This document shows, one piece after another, positions 1 to 7,958 of a DNA stretch of 64,000 bases. The position numbers and the translations under genes were made by a program. The stretch is from Nostoc sp. CHAB 5824 (GTDB lineage Bacteria > Cyanobacteriota > Cyanobacteriia > Cyanobacteriales > Nostocaceae). Location of the stretch: contig NZ_JAIVFT010000025.1 in the NCBI RefSeq assembly GCF_020829665.1, forward strand, positions 32,580-96,579. Reading direction: 5' to 3'. The notes below the pieces were generated by a model. It was not told the DNA's origin and searched no databases. It saw nothing but the letters and a program-made list of their open reading frames with translations. Positions within the stretch are counted from its first letter, which is position 1; each line of letters starts with the position of its first letter.

Positions 1-2
1 GC

Positions 3-149
3 ATCAGTGTCAATAAATTGATTGAACAACTTTCTACTATAGCTCTAGCAGAATTTGATACCCATACAAGATTTAAAGCAATAGCTGCAAATGGCAACCC
101 ACAAGAAGGCTTAAGAATACTGGCTAAACTTGATGCTCTGACAGAATAG
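3..149 (+). CDS. C-terminal end of a HicB-like / ribbon-helix-helix antitoxin (partial)
   Basis: The reading frame is open from the window edge to TAG at 147-149 and gives 48 residues, so the start lies outside the window. The tail (ISVNKLIEQLSTIALAEF, then RFKAIAANGNPQEGLRIL) resembles the C-terminal part of cyanobacterial HicB-type antitoxins. These have a ribbon-helix-helix DNA-binding segment (SVNKLIEQ) and autorepress a toxin-antitoxin operon. No toxin is visible on the plus strand after it. The assignment rests on a short fragment. Confidence 0.5.
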   Translation: MSVNKLIEQLSTIALAEFDTHTRFKAIAANGNPQEGLRILAKLDALTE

Positions 150-270
150 AGCTTGTAGGGCGATTATGCAAACACTAACTGGAAGCGATCGCTCACATCA
201 GCCTCATTAGCAAAAGTGCGATATGAGAGTATGAATATAAAGCTTTTATCCTGCTATTAGTGTTGCTGTC

Positions 271-537
271 TTACTCGTCGCAGTAAACCTTTTTACGATG
301 CCTTACTTTCACAACACTAACTATTAATAGATCATCAAAAATATCGTATATAACTCGGTAACTGCCGACTCAGATTCAATAACCATTGTCCGAATCTTCT
401 AGCTTAACAACCCCGTTAGGGTGGGGATTATCAGCTAGATCGTCAATTTTTGTTTGTATTCTTGTCCGTACTTTTATAGGTAATTTTTTAAGTTGTTTAA
501 ATGCAGCATTAGAAAATTCAATTTTATATTGATTCAC
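271..537 (-). pseudogene. RelE/ParE-family toxin, broken by two in-frame stops
   Basis: The frame starts at GTG (535-537), overlaps the end of the upstream antitoxin gene and ends with TAA at 271-273. The N-terminal part has the ParE/RelE look (NQYKIEFSNAAFKQLKKLP, then RIQTKIDDLADNP) and the C-terminal part the usual core VGSYRVIYDI...VRHRKKVY. Between them the motif normally reading YRIRVG appears as Y-stop-I-stop-VG, with TGA at 376-378 and 370-372 where Arg codons are expected. Both are explained by single CGA-to-TGA changes. The toxin is therefore most likely dead, while its antitoxin is intact. Confidence 0.75.
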
Positions 538-748
538 TGGCTAATTCTCGTTTAACTTGCTCCCAAGGAATAGTGCCATTTTTCTTAATATCTTCCCGTC
601 CTTCATGTAGAGCTTTAATATCCTCTTGGTCTTCTGCTTTACGAATGTCTAAAAGTTCTATGACATCCTCTAAAGTATCTTCATAAGCTTGTTCTAATCG
701 CTCATAAATAGCTTTGATTAAAGCTTGTTTTCTCGTTGTAGGTTCCAT
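524..748 (-). CDS. Small antitoxin of a type II toxin-antitoxin pair
   Basis: The product has 74 residues, is acidic and mostly helical (ALIKAIYERLEQAYEDTLED), with a C-terminal NGTIPWEQVKREL tail like that of the antitoxins paired with cyanobacterial RelE/ParE toxins. It should bind the toxin and its own operator. I chose the ATG at 746-748 over an upstream ATG at 785-787 because GAGGT lies at a good distance before it. The stop overlaps the start of the toxin gene, as in coupled TA operons, but that toxin is a pseudogene, so this is an orphan antitoxin. Confidence 0.7.
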   Translation of the reverse strand: MEPTTRKQALIKAIYERLEQAYEDTLEDVIELLDIRKAEDQEDIKALHEGREDIKKNGTIPWEQVKRELASESI

Positions 749-897
749 TTTTACCTCAATTCCAACATACAATGAGTTTAGCTTCAATAAAGTTACTATA
801 GCCTATCACTATAATTGTACTGTATCAGCCGATCCAATAGCCGTTTAACTGAATAAATGCCCAATTTGCATAGAAACTTTGCTGGGAATTTAACTTT

Positions 898-1875
898 TCA
901 ATCCAATCCCCCAGAAAACAATTTACCAACTTGCGCCAAATCTACATTTCCACCGCTGATGATGACACCAACTCTCGCCTCTGGTTCTGTCACCACACCT
1001 TCGAGTAAGGCTGCTGCTGCAAGTACTCCCGTAGGCTCAACGACAATTTTCAGACGTTCCCACAAGAAAAACATGGTGCGAAGAATCGCTTCTTCAGATA
1101 CCGTCACCATATCATCGACGTAATGCAGTACTAAGGGGAAAGTAATTTGACCAAGGCTAGGAGTCCGCGCACCATCGGCGATGGTATCAGGATTTTTGAC
1201 AGTTTGCAGGGTTTTGGTGTGAAAAGAGCGGGTAGCATCGTCGGCAAGGGCTGGCTCTACCCCGATTACTTTACAATTGGGTAAAAGTGCTTTGGTTGCG
1301 ATCGCACACCCAGAAAGTAAGCCGCCACCGCCACAACAAACTAATAATAAGTCCAACTCACCAACTTCTTGAATCAGTTCTAAAGCAGTTGTCCCCTGTC
1401 CGGCGACGACATGGGGATGATCGTAAGGGGGAATTAGAGTGAGATTGCGATCGCGTGCTAAATTTTGGGCTAATTCTTCTCGGTTTGTTTCTTGGCGATT
1501 GTATAAAATTATTTCTGCACCATAGCCACGAGTAGCAGTTTGTTTGACAACGGGTGCATCATCAGGCATGACAATAGTGGTGGGAATATTGAGTAATTGT
1601 CCAGCTAAAGCGATCGCTTGGGCATGATTTCCTGATGAATAGGTGAGAACGCCTGTTTGTTTTTGTGCTACCGATAGTTGGGCTAGGGCATTGTACGCAC
1701 CTCTAAATTTAAATGCCCCCGTGCGTTGAAAGTTTTCGCACTTAAAGAATACTTGGTTATTGGTGCGATCGTTAACGATTCTAGAAGTCAGTACAGGCGT
1801 GCGGTGGGCAATCCCCAAAATCCGCTCTTGTGCTGCTTGCACCTCAGTTATAGTAACTAAATTATCCTGTGGCAT
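898..1875 (-). CDS. PLP-dependent serine/threonine dehydratase or serine racemase family enzyme
   Basis: A 325-residue fold-type II PLP enzyme. The Schiff-base Lys is K56 in FKFRGA, SSGNHAQ (80-86) binds the substrate carboxylate, and GGGGLLSG (182-189) binds the PLP phosphate. Length and motifs fit the single-domain threonine dehydratase / serine racemase / threo-3-hydroxyaspartate ammonia-lyase group. The C-terminal ACT domain of biosynthetic IlvA is absent, so a catabolic or racemase role is more likely than isoleucine synthesis. It acts in the cytoplasm. The gene stands alone and has no visible link to the scytonemin genes. The exact substrate cannot be read from the sequence. Confidence 0.85.
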   Translation of the reverse strand: MPQDNLVTITEVQAAQERILGIAHRTPVLTSRIVNDRTNNQVFFKCENFQRTGAFKFRGAYNALAQLSVAQKQTGVLTYSSGNHAQAIALAGQLLNIPTTIVMPDDAPVVKQTATRGYGAEIILYNRQETNREELAQNLARDRNLTLIPPYDHPHVVAGQGTTALELIQEVGELDLLLVCCGGGGLLSGCAIATKALLPNCKVIGVEPALADDATRSFHTKTLQTVKNPDTIADGARTPSLGQITFPLVLHYVDDMVTVSEEAILRTMFFLWERLKIVVEPTGVLAAAALLEGVVTEPEARVGVIISGGNVDLAQVGKLFSGGLD

Positions 1876-2080
1876 TGATGATGCTATTAAATATTGCTCT
1901 TGTTTATATAGATACAGATTTTTATATTTGCGTCTAATATGCTTGATTGAAGTATACTCGTTTCAGGTGGTTAGCATCATTTATTACCTGCATAAAAATA
2001 GCTACACCAAACATTATATATTGCTGTAGCTAAATTTATAAAACTTAAATTAATTAACTCACATTCGCCATTTTTCTAAC

Positions 2081-2893
2081 ATGAATAAAACATCCGAAAG
2101 TCGGCAAAAAAAAACTGCTCTAATTACAGGAGCGGCTAGTGGGATAGGGTATCAACTAACCCAGATTTTTGCTCGTCATAGTTATAATCTTGTGTTAGTA
2201 GATAAAAATGAAGAAAAACTTACTGAACTTATAAATGAATTTCCGGAAAAATTTGGCATTTTTGTAAAAATTTTTGTTAAGGATTTATCTATCCCAACAT
2301 CTCCACAAGAAATTTTCATAGAGCTACAGCAAGCATCCATCAAAATTGATGTGCTGGTTAACAATGCTGGCTTTGGTACTTATGGAGCATTTAGCGAAAC
2401 AGACCTCATCATTGAACTGCAAATGCTTCAGGTAAATATGGTGAGTCTGACTCATTTAACTAAGTTATTTCTCAAGGATATGGTCGAGCAAGACTATGGA
2501 AAAATATTAAATGTGGCCTCAGCGGCTGCTTTTCAACCAGGGCCTCTAATGGCAGTTTATTTTGCTACTAAAGCCTACGTTTTATCATTTTCAGAAGCGA
2601 TCGCTAATGAATTAGAGGGCACAGGTGTCAGCGTGACTGTTCTTTGTCCAGGGCCAACAGCATCAGAATTTCAACAAACTGCTGCAATGGAAGATTCCAA
2701 GATTGCTAACGTTAACAGAATGATGGATACGGCAACTGTTGCTAAGATTGGTTATCGTGGCTTAATGAAAAACAAAACTGTCGTTGTTCCTGGGATGAGA
2801 AATAAGCTATTGACTGAAAGCGTCAGATTTACACCCAGAAATTTAGTAACAAAGGTTGTGAGAAGTATGCACGAACTCAAAAAAAATAGGTAG
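2081..2893 (+). CDS. Short-chain dehydrogenase/reductase (SDR)
   Basis: A 270-residue classical SDR. It has the NAD(P)-binding TGAASGIG near residue 17, NNAGFG near residue 91, and the catalytic Ser and YxxxK in YFATK, followed by the PG motif (LCPGPTASEF). The closest general type is the DltE/YqjQ-like group of SDRs, but the substrate is unknown. The start ATG lacks a clear Shine-Dalgarno. It is monocistronic and followed by low-complexity G-rich sequence. Confidence 0.85.
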   Translation: MNKTSESRQKKTALITGAASGIGYQLTQIFARHSYNLVLVDKNEEKLTELINEFPEKFGIFVKIFVKDLSIPTSPQEIFIELQQASIKIDVLVNNAGFGTYGAFSETDLIIELQMLQVNMVSLTHLTKLFLKDMVEQDYGKILNVASAAAFQPGPLMAVYFATKAYVLSFSEAIANELEGTGVSVTVLCPGPTASEFQQTAAMEDSKIANVNRMMDTATVAKIGYRGLMKNKTVVVPGMRNKLLTESVRFTPRNLVTKVVRSMHELKKNR

Positions 2894-3691
2894 CCCAGTA
2901 GGGAAGCAGGGGAAGTAGGGGAGGCAGGGGAAGAATTTTGGAAGTTGCTAAACCATCCTGCTTTCTTTGTAACTGCCCTATTTTCAACTAAATCGCGGGA
3001 GTATCTTTCCTCAACGCAACGAAGTGGAGTTAGGAGGTGGACAAGAGTATCCGTTCAACACTCCTGCCACAACTGCGTCACTGAAGGTTTTTGTTGTGAA
3101 GCATACAGTAGATATATGCCACAAGATAGCTGCTTTTTGAATATATATATGCTATGAAAGTTGGACAGAAGTACCTGGAGGATAAAAATAATTAAAAACT
3201 ACAGATAAAAAGGTTTTGTGGCTTACGTATAAACGTTTGTATGTTCAAGCAATGCTGCAAGAACAACTATGTCAAACAGAAAAGCCTATAGGAGAATCTG
3301 CAATAGACTTCTAGCAGTTGTGGGGTAAGGGGTAAAGGGAAAAGCGGCGATAGAATTACCATGCACCCCAAAACATGCACCTCTTTCCCCAAGAGTGCAA
3401 AAATAGTTTTGCAAGAGGTCTAATCCTAATGGAGTCTTCAAAACAAACAAAAAAAGCGGGTTTTTAGAATTTAGTAGTACTAAGTGGATTTTCATAAAAT
3501 ATTTTATATGGTTTGGTATTTTATTTCGTTTTACTGCCTAAAAACTGCCTCAATAACCGTTTAAGTACAGCGATTATTTATTACTATCTTTTGGATGCCT
3601 AATTCCCTCACTCTAGTAAGATGTGCGTTCACTCTTGAAACCATTATTATTTTTATAAATAGAAATTCCAGTTGACGTAATGAGGTAAGTA
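2894..3691. other. Intergenic region, about 0.8 kb, without a convincing gene
   Basis: It begins with a short purine-rich tandem stretch (AGGGGAAG/AGGGGAGG units, about 2897-2935). Small ORFs on both strands (plus 2945-3157, minus 3286-3495) lack ribosome-binding sites and resemble no family I know. The last 150 bases are AT-rich and may hold the promoter of the following HMA-domain gene. Confidence 0.5.
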
Positions 3692-3892
3692 ATGGCAATT
3701 AAATTGAAAGTTCCGGATATCAAAGGTAATGAGTGTGCCGATAAAATAACTAAATCTATTCAGACTATGGAATCTGATGCCAAAGTAGATGTAGACGTTA
3801 ATGCAAAAACCGTAACTGTAGAAGCTGGGGCTTCTGAAGAAACAATTAAACAGATAGTTCAATCTGCTGGTTATACTATCGAGGGCTATTAA
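3692..3892 (+). CDS. HMA-domain protein lacking the first metal-binding cysteine
   Basis: A 66-residue single-domain protein with the beta-alpha-beta-beta-alpha-beta pattern of heavy-metal-associated (Atx1/CopZ-like) domains. The opening KLKVPDIKGNECADKITKSI aligns with the usual VPxxxCxxCAxxITKAI. The first Cys of CxxC is Gly here and only the second remains, so classical two-Cys Cu(I) binding should be lost. A GAGGTAAG ribosome-binding site precedes the ATG. It may be a chaperone of altered metal preference or a protein-interaction domain. Confidence 0.75.
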   Translation: MAIKLKVPDIKGNECADKITKSIQTMESDAKVDVDVNAKTVTVEAGASEETIKQIVQSAGYTIEGY

Positions 3893-4163
3893 TTACATTT
3901 CTAAATTTCTGAGGAGATTTAGATCAAGTATATTTAGCCATCACAATTACTTAGTTATATCTTCGCTCGGTTTAGGGGCGGAATATTACTAAGCAGTCGT
4001 GCATTTAACTTGCACATCTTTTCGTGTTGGCTGTTGACTGTTGACTGTTAACAGTTAACCGTCAGCGGTCAACGAACTTAGGAAGTGACTGTGTAATTTC
4101 AAAGCGTAATAGCTTAATCTACTATTCCTAGCCTCATAGCGTCAAAGCGCGGATAGTTTATGA
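3893..4163. repeat. Intergenic stretch with CAACAGT-type heptamer repeats
   Basis: About 4029-4072 holds TGTTGACTGTTGACTGTTAACAG units followed by GTCAGCGGTCAACG, the reverse-complement form of the CAACAGT short tandem repeat class of heterocystous cyanobacteria. It sits between the end of the HMA gene and the terminator of the scytonemin operon. No gene seen. Confidence 0.6.
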
Positions 4164-4212
4164 AAACCCGATCAACAGATTCTTTCGTTTAAAAAGTTCG
4201 TTGATCGGGTTT
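4164..4212 (-). terminator. Probable terminator of the scytonemin operon
   Basis: A perfect 13-bp inverted repeat, AAACCCGATCAAC (4164-4176) and GTTGATCGGGTTT (4200-4212), with a 23-nt loop. Read on the minus strand it starts 38 bases after the aroG stop and ends in GGGTTTTCAT, so it looks like a rho-independent terminator for the gene cluster. Confidence 0.7.
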
Positions 4213-4249
4213 AACCATTTGCAAAAAATCGGTTAAGATTACGCTCTAT

Positions 4250-5350
4250 CTACTTTGAGAGTTCTGGTGTGAAAAGAATGCGGTTTTCACCAATACTATC
4301 AAATGCAGGTGTAGACCAGCGATCGACTACTTTACCCAGAATTGACATCTCTTGAACTAAGCGGTCAAATTTATCAGGGGTGAGAGATTGGGGGCCATCG
4401 GATAAAGCCTTAGCTGGATTGGGGTGAACTTCAATCATTAAGGCATCTGTACCAGCTGCGATCGCAGCCATTGCCATAGATGGAACATATTCAGACCTAC
4501 CCGTACCGTGACTAGGATCAATCATAATCGGTAAATGGGTAAGCGATCGCAACACCGGAAGCACTGATAAATCTAAAGTATTGCGGGCATATTTGCCATC
4601 AAAGGTTCTGATTCCCCGCTCACAAAGAATTACATTTGGATTTCCAGATGCCAAAATATATTCTGCCGCCATCAGCCACTCGTCAATTGTGGCAGACATC
4701 CCCCGCTTCAGCAGCACGGGTTTATCTTGAGCGCCTACTTTTTTCAGCAACGAGAAGTTGTGCATATTCCGCGCACCGATTTGGATTATGTCAGCTGTTT
4801 TCGCCACTGCTGATAAATCGGCAGCATCCATGAGTTCTGTGACAATACCTAAACCAGTAGCTTCCCGCGCTGCTGCTAATAAATCTAAAGCGCTTTCACC
4901 ATAACCTTGAAAAGCATAAGGTGAGGTGCGGGGTTTGTAAGCTCCGCCACGCAGAAACTGCGCCCCTGCTGCCTTTACCCGCTTTGCCGTTTCGACAATC
5001 ATCGCTTCATTTTCAACGGAACAAGGCCCGGCTACTACTACGATGGGATGACGTTCGCCGAAATAGACATCACCGTTAGGTGTAGGCACAACAACCTCGC
5101 TGGCTTCTCCATGTCGGAATTCTCGACTTACGCGCTTGAAAGGTTGTTGCACTCGTAATACTTGCTCAATCCAAGGGCTGAACTCCTGAACCTGTAATTT
5201 ATCGATGCTAGTGGTATCACCAATTAGCCCTAAGACAACTTTATGAGTGCCAACGCTTTTTTCGACTGTGACTCCCCAAGTGTCACTCACTTCTTGGCTG
5301 ATGCGAGTAATTTCCTCAACAGGCGTACCGCTCTTAAGTATGATAATCAT
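4250..5350 (-). CDS. aroG: 3-deoxy-D-arabino-heptulosonate 7-phosphate (DAHP) synthase, scytonemin-cluster copy
   Basis: 366 residues. It condenses PEP and erythrose 4-phosphate to DAHP, the entry step of the shikimate pathway, in the cytoplasm. The N-terminal ~75 residues form a ferredoxin-like (ACT-type) domain as in type I-beta DAHP synthases. The barrel follows, with VVAGPCSVE (PEP site), LRGGAYKPRTSPY, ILCERGIRTF and IDPSHGTGR. It is the last gene of the scy operon, 71 bp after trpD, with a palindromic hairpin in between. Its presence with trp and tyr paralogues suggests a dedicated supply of aromatic precursors. If the ACT-like domain binds Tyr, as in the Thermotoga enzyme, feedback control may persist. 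Confidence 0.93.
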   Translation of the reverse strand: MIIILKSGTPVEEITRISQEVSDTWGVTVEKSVGTHKVVLGLIGDTTSIDKLQVQEFSPWIEQVLRVQQPFKRVSREFRHGEASEVVVPTPNGDVYFGERHPIVVVAGPCSVENEAMIVETAKRVKAAGAQFLRGGAYKPRTSPYAFQGYGESALDLLAAAREATGLGIVTELMDAADLSAVAKTADIIQIGARNMHNFSLLKKVGAQDKPVLLKRGMSATIDEWLMAAEYILASGNPNVILCERGIRTFDGKYARNTLDLSVLPVLRSLTHLPIMIDPSHGTGRSEYVPSMAMAAIAAGTDALMIEVHPNPAKALSDGPQSLTPDKFDRLVQEMSILGKVVDRWSTPAFDSIGENRILFTPELSK

Positions 5351-5396
5351 CTATGTTTTCCTTCCGTATAGTTTCTGGGTGTAATACAGTCCGTTC

Positions 5397-5425
5397 GTAG
5401 GGGCACAGCATTGCTGTGCCCTTAC
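5397..5425. repeat. Palindromic GTAGGGGCAC-type hairpin between trpD and aroG
   Basis: GTAGGGGCACAGCA (5397-5410) faces TGCTGTGCCCTTAC (5412-5425), 13 of 14 positions paired. It covers the trpD stop codon. The same core occurs perfectly at 46006-46033 and 54936-54964. In the transcript it would be a strong hairpin between two operon genes. Confidence 0.75.
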
Positions 5426-6540
5426 CTTGGCGATTCGTGCAAAAATTCAGCAAGTTGTTCTAGTTTTGTCCAAGCAGCGCCGCTTTGGAGGATTTCCTTT
5501 GCAAGGGAAATACCTTTAACAGAACCTGCTAAAACATCGGTTTCCCCATGAATGGCTTCACCAACTTGCAGTGCGAGGGCTGTATTTAAAGCGACTACAT
5601 CTTGCTGCGCTTGAGTGCCTTTACCTTGCAAAACTGCCTTCAAGATTTGGGCATTTTCTTGGACATCTCCACCACACAACGCCGCAGTCGGTGCAAAACT
5701 CAAACCAAGTTCTTGAGGATTGAGGGTTAGAGAACGCACTTTTTTATCTTGGAGTACAGCCAAGTCAGTGACATCTGCCAAACCAGCTTCATCTAAACGT
5801 TCCCGTCCGTGAAGTGCGATCGCTTGCTGACATCCCAATTGGGATAAAGCTTGAACAATCTCTTCTAGTAAAAGCGGGTCGTTGACACCAATAATTTGCC
5901 CTGTCGGTCGCATGGGATTTACTAGCGGGCCGAGCAAGTTAAAAACAGTCCGCACCTTCAAAGTTTTTCGCAAAGTAGCGATCGCTTTAAGTGCAGGATG
6001 CCAACCTGGAGCAAACAAAAAGGTGATTCCGATTTCATCCACTGCGGCTTGCACTTTTTCTGGAGTGGCGTTGAGATTTATACCCAAAGCTTCCAACACA
6101 TCAGCCGAACCAGCCTTGCTAGATGCGGAACGATTGCCATGTTTGGCAACTTTCACCCCGGCGGCGGCGGCAACAAAAGCAACAGCAGTGGAAATATTAA
6201 AGGTGGAAGCACCATCTCCACCAGTTCCGCAGGTGTCAATTAGGGGAGACGTGATTAATCGCGTCTGTATAGAAGGTGGGGATTGGGATTGTAAGACGCT
6301 AGCCATCCCTACTAATTCTTGGGTGGATACGCCTTTAGCTTGGATTGCGGCTAAAATCGCTCCTGATAGGACATCAGGAATGGCATCTGTGAGCCAACCT
6401 TGCATCAGATCCGCAGCTTGAGGAACCGTCAACGATTGCCGATTTAGCAACTGTTGCAATAAAGCTGGCCAGTTGTAGAACTCAGGAGTGACGGGGATGT
6501 TGTCAAGTGGAGTTTGAGCTACAGCTATCATATTGGTCAT
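5422..6540 (-). CDS. trpD: Anthranilate phosphoribosyltransferase, scytonemin-cluster copy
   Basis: 372 residues. It transfers phosphoribose from PRPP to anthranilate, the second committed step of tryptophan synthesis. Visible motifs are the PRPP-binding CGTGGDG, STAVAFVAAAAGVKVAKHGNRS with the anthranilate-contacting region, and FNLLGPLVNP. The N-terminal start MTNM is encoded inside a run of TGGTCAT heptamers. The second Met (codon 4, 6531) may be the ancestral start. It lies in the scy operon between trpB and aroG. Confidence 0.93.
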   Translation of the reverse strand: MTNMIAVAQTPLDNIPVTPEFYNWPALLQQLLNRQSLTVPQAADLMQGWLTDAIPDVLSGAILAAIQAKGVSTQELVGMASVLQSQSPPSIQTRLITSPLIDTCGTGGDGASTFNISTAVAFVAAAAGVKVAKHGNRSASSKAGSADVLEALGINLNATPEKVQAAVDEIGITFLFAPGWHPALKAIATLRKTLKVRTVFNLLGPLVNPMRPTGQIIGVNDPLLLEEIVQALSQLGCQQAIALHGRERLDEAGLADVTDLAVLQDKKVRSLTLNPQELGLSFAPTAALCGGDVQENAQILKAVLQGKGTQAQQDVVALNTALALQVGEAIHGETDVLAGSVKGISLAKEILQSGAAWTKLEQLAEFLHESPR

Positions 6541-6600
6541 TGGTCATTGGTCATTGGTCATTGGTCATTAGTCATTGGTCATTGGTCATTGGTCATTAGT
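6534..6600. repeat. TTGGTCA-class heptamer tandem repeat
   Basis: About nine copies of TGGTCAT, two with TAGTCAT, in the gap between trpB and trpD, followed by degenerate units to about 6645. This is the short tandemly repeated repetitive sequence class of heterocystous cyanobacteria. It reaches into the 5' end of trpD, so copy number can alter the trpD leader. Confidence 0.85.
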
Positions 6601-6651
6601 TATTCACGAAGGACAAATGACAAAGCACAAATGACTAATGACAAGAAAAAA

Positions 6652-7893
6652 TTAAGGAATAAGGACTTTGGCGACGGTTTGCACGTCTTTGTCACCTCTG
6701 CCAGAGCAATTAATGACGATGCGGGGGCTGCCTTCTAACTGAGGACAAAGGGTTTCGAGATATGCGATCGCATGGGCAGTTTCTAAGGCTGGGATAATTC
6801 CTTCTAGTTGCGAAAGCCTTTGAAATGCATCTAACGCTTGTTTATCGGTAACACTGTAATATTCGGCGCGACCAAGATCCTTTAAATAACTATGCTCAGG
6901 GCCAACGCCAGGATAATCTAATCCGGCGCTAATTGAATGGGCTTCGATGACTTGACCATCATCATCTTGTAATAAATAGCTCATTGCACCGTGCAATACA
7001 CCTATTTTTCCTTTTGTCAAGGTAGCAGCGTGTTTTTCTGTATTTACACCTTCACCCGCCGCTTCGATTCCAATTAGACGTATCGAAGGTTCATGCACAA
7101 ACTCATGGAATAATCCAATGGCATTGGAACCTCCACCCACGCAAGCCAGTAGAATATCTGGTAATCCTCCCCATTTCTCTTGAGACTGAGCGCGAGTTTC
7201 TACACCAATTATCGCGTGGAAATCACGGACAATCATCGGGTAGGGATGGGGCCCTGCAACAGAACCCAGGATGTAATGGGTTGTTTCCACGTTTGTCACC
7301 CAATCCCGAATTGCTTCAGAAGTTGCATCCTTGAGAGTTCCTGTACCTGCCTCCACTGGCCGAACTTCTGCTCCCATCAACTTCATGCGAAACACGTTCA
7401 GGGCTTGACGTTCCATATCGTGGACGCCCATGTAAATTACACATTTCAAACCAAACCGCGCACATACAGTTGCAGTCGCAACCCCGTGCTGACCTGCTCC
7501 TGTCTCTGCAATAACCCGTTGCTTACCCATGCGTTTAGCTAGCAACACCTGAGCCAAAGCATTATTAATTTTGTGAGCGCCTGTATGATTTAAATCCTCA
7601 CGTTTTAAATAAATTTGCGGCCCCGTGCCATCTGGTCTAGCGTAGTTTGTTGTGAGGCGTTCAGCAAAATATAATGGGCTGGGTCGTCCCACATAATCGC
7701 GCAGTAGGTTTTGCAGCTCTGCTTGGAAACTCGGCTCGTTGCGATATTTTTCAAAAGCCGCTTCCAATTCACTTAATGCAGGCATTAAGGTTTCGGGGAC
7801 GTACTTACCGCCGAATTTTCCAAACCTGCCTAAAATGTCAGGTAGCACAGACGTAGTTGAAATCGTAGCGTTGATATCTTGTATGGTTACCAC
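6652..7893 (-). CDS. trpB: Tryptophan synthase beta subunit, scytonemin-cluster copy
   Basis: 413 residues, full length. It is PLP-dependent and joins indole (tunnelled from TrpA) with serine to give L-tryptophan. The Schiff-base Lys lies in HTGAHKINNALAQ, phosphate is bound by GGGSNAIG, and the N-terminus (GRFGKFGGKYVPETLMPAL) is canonical. It lies between tyrP and trpD, with trpA one gene further upstream. In this locus its product feeds ScyB, which deaminates Trp to indole-3-pyruvate. Confidence 0.95.
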   Translation of the reverse strand: MVTIQDINATISTTSVLPDILGRFGKFGGKYVPETLMPALSELEAAFEKYRNEPSFQAELQNLLRDYVGRPSPLYFAERLTTNYARPDGTGPQIYLKREDLNHTGAHKINNALAQVLLAKRMGKQRVIAETGAGQHGVATATVCARFGLKCVIYMGVHDMERQALNVFRMKLMGAEVRPVEAGTGTLKDATSEAIRDWVTNVETTHYILGSVAGPHPYPMIVRDFHAIIGVETRAQSQEKWGGLPDILLACVGGGSNAIGLFHEFVHEPSIRLIGIEAAGEGVNTEKHAATLTKGKIGVLHGAMSYLLQDDDGQVIEAHSISAGLDYPGVGPEHSYLKDLGRAEYYSVTDKQALDAFQRLSQLEGIIPALETAHAIAYLETLCPQLEGSPRIVINCSGRGDKDVQTVAKVLIP

Positions 7894-7958
7894 TGTTTAA
7901 AATCCTTTCATGTTCAAGTAGTTTTTACTTTCGTTCTAACTTTTTAGAACTTCTGCCA

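Noticed and set aside
2945..3157. 70-residue plus-strand ORF after the SDR gene
   Set aside because: No ribosome-binding site, odd composition and overlap with repeat-derived sequence.
3286..3495. 69-residue minus-strand ORF downstream of the scytonemin operon, possible small hypothetical gene
   Set aside because: It lies beyond the terminator and the HMA gene, with no ribosome-binding site or recognisable pattern.
5882..6421. 179-residue ORF opposite trpD
   Set aside because: Antisense frame of a clear trpD gene and therefore a shadow.
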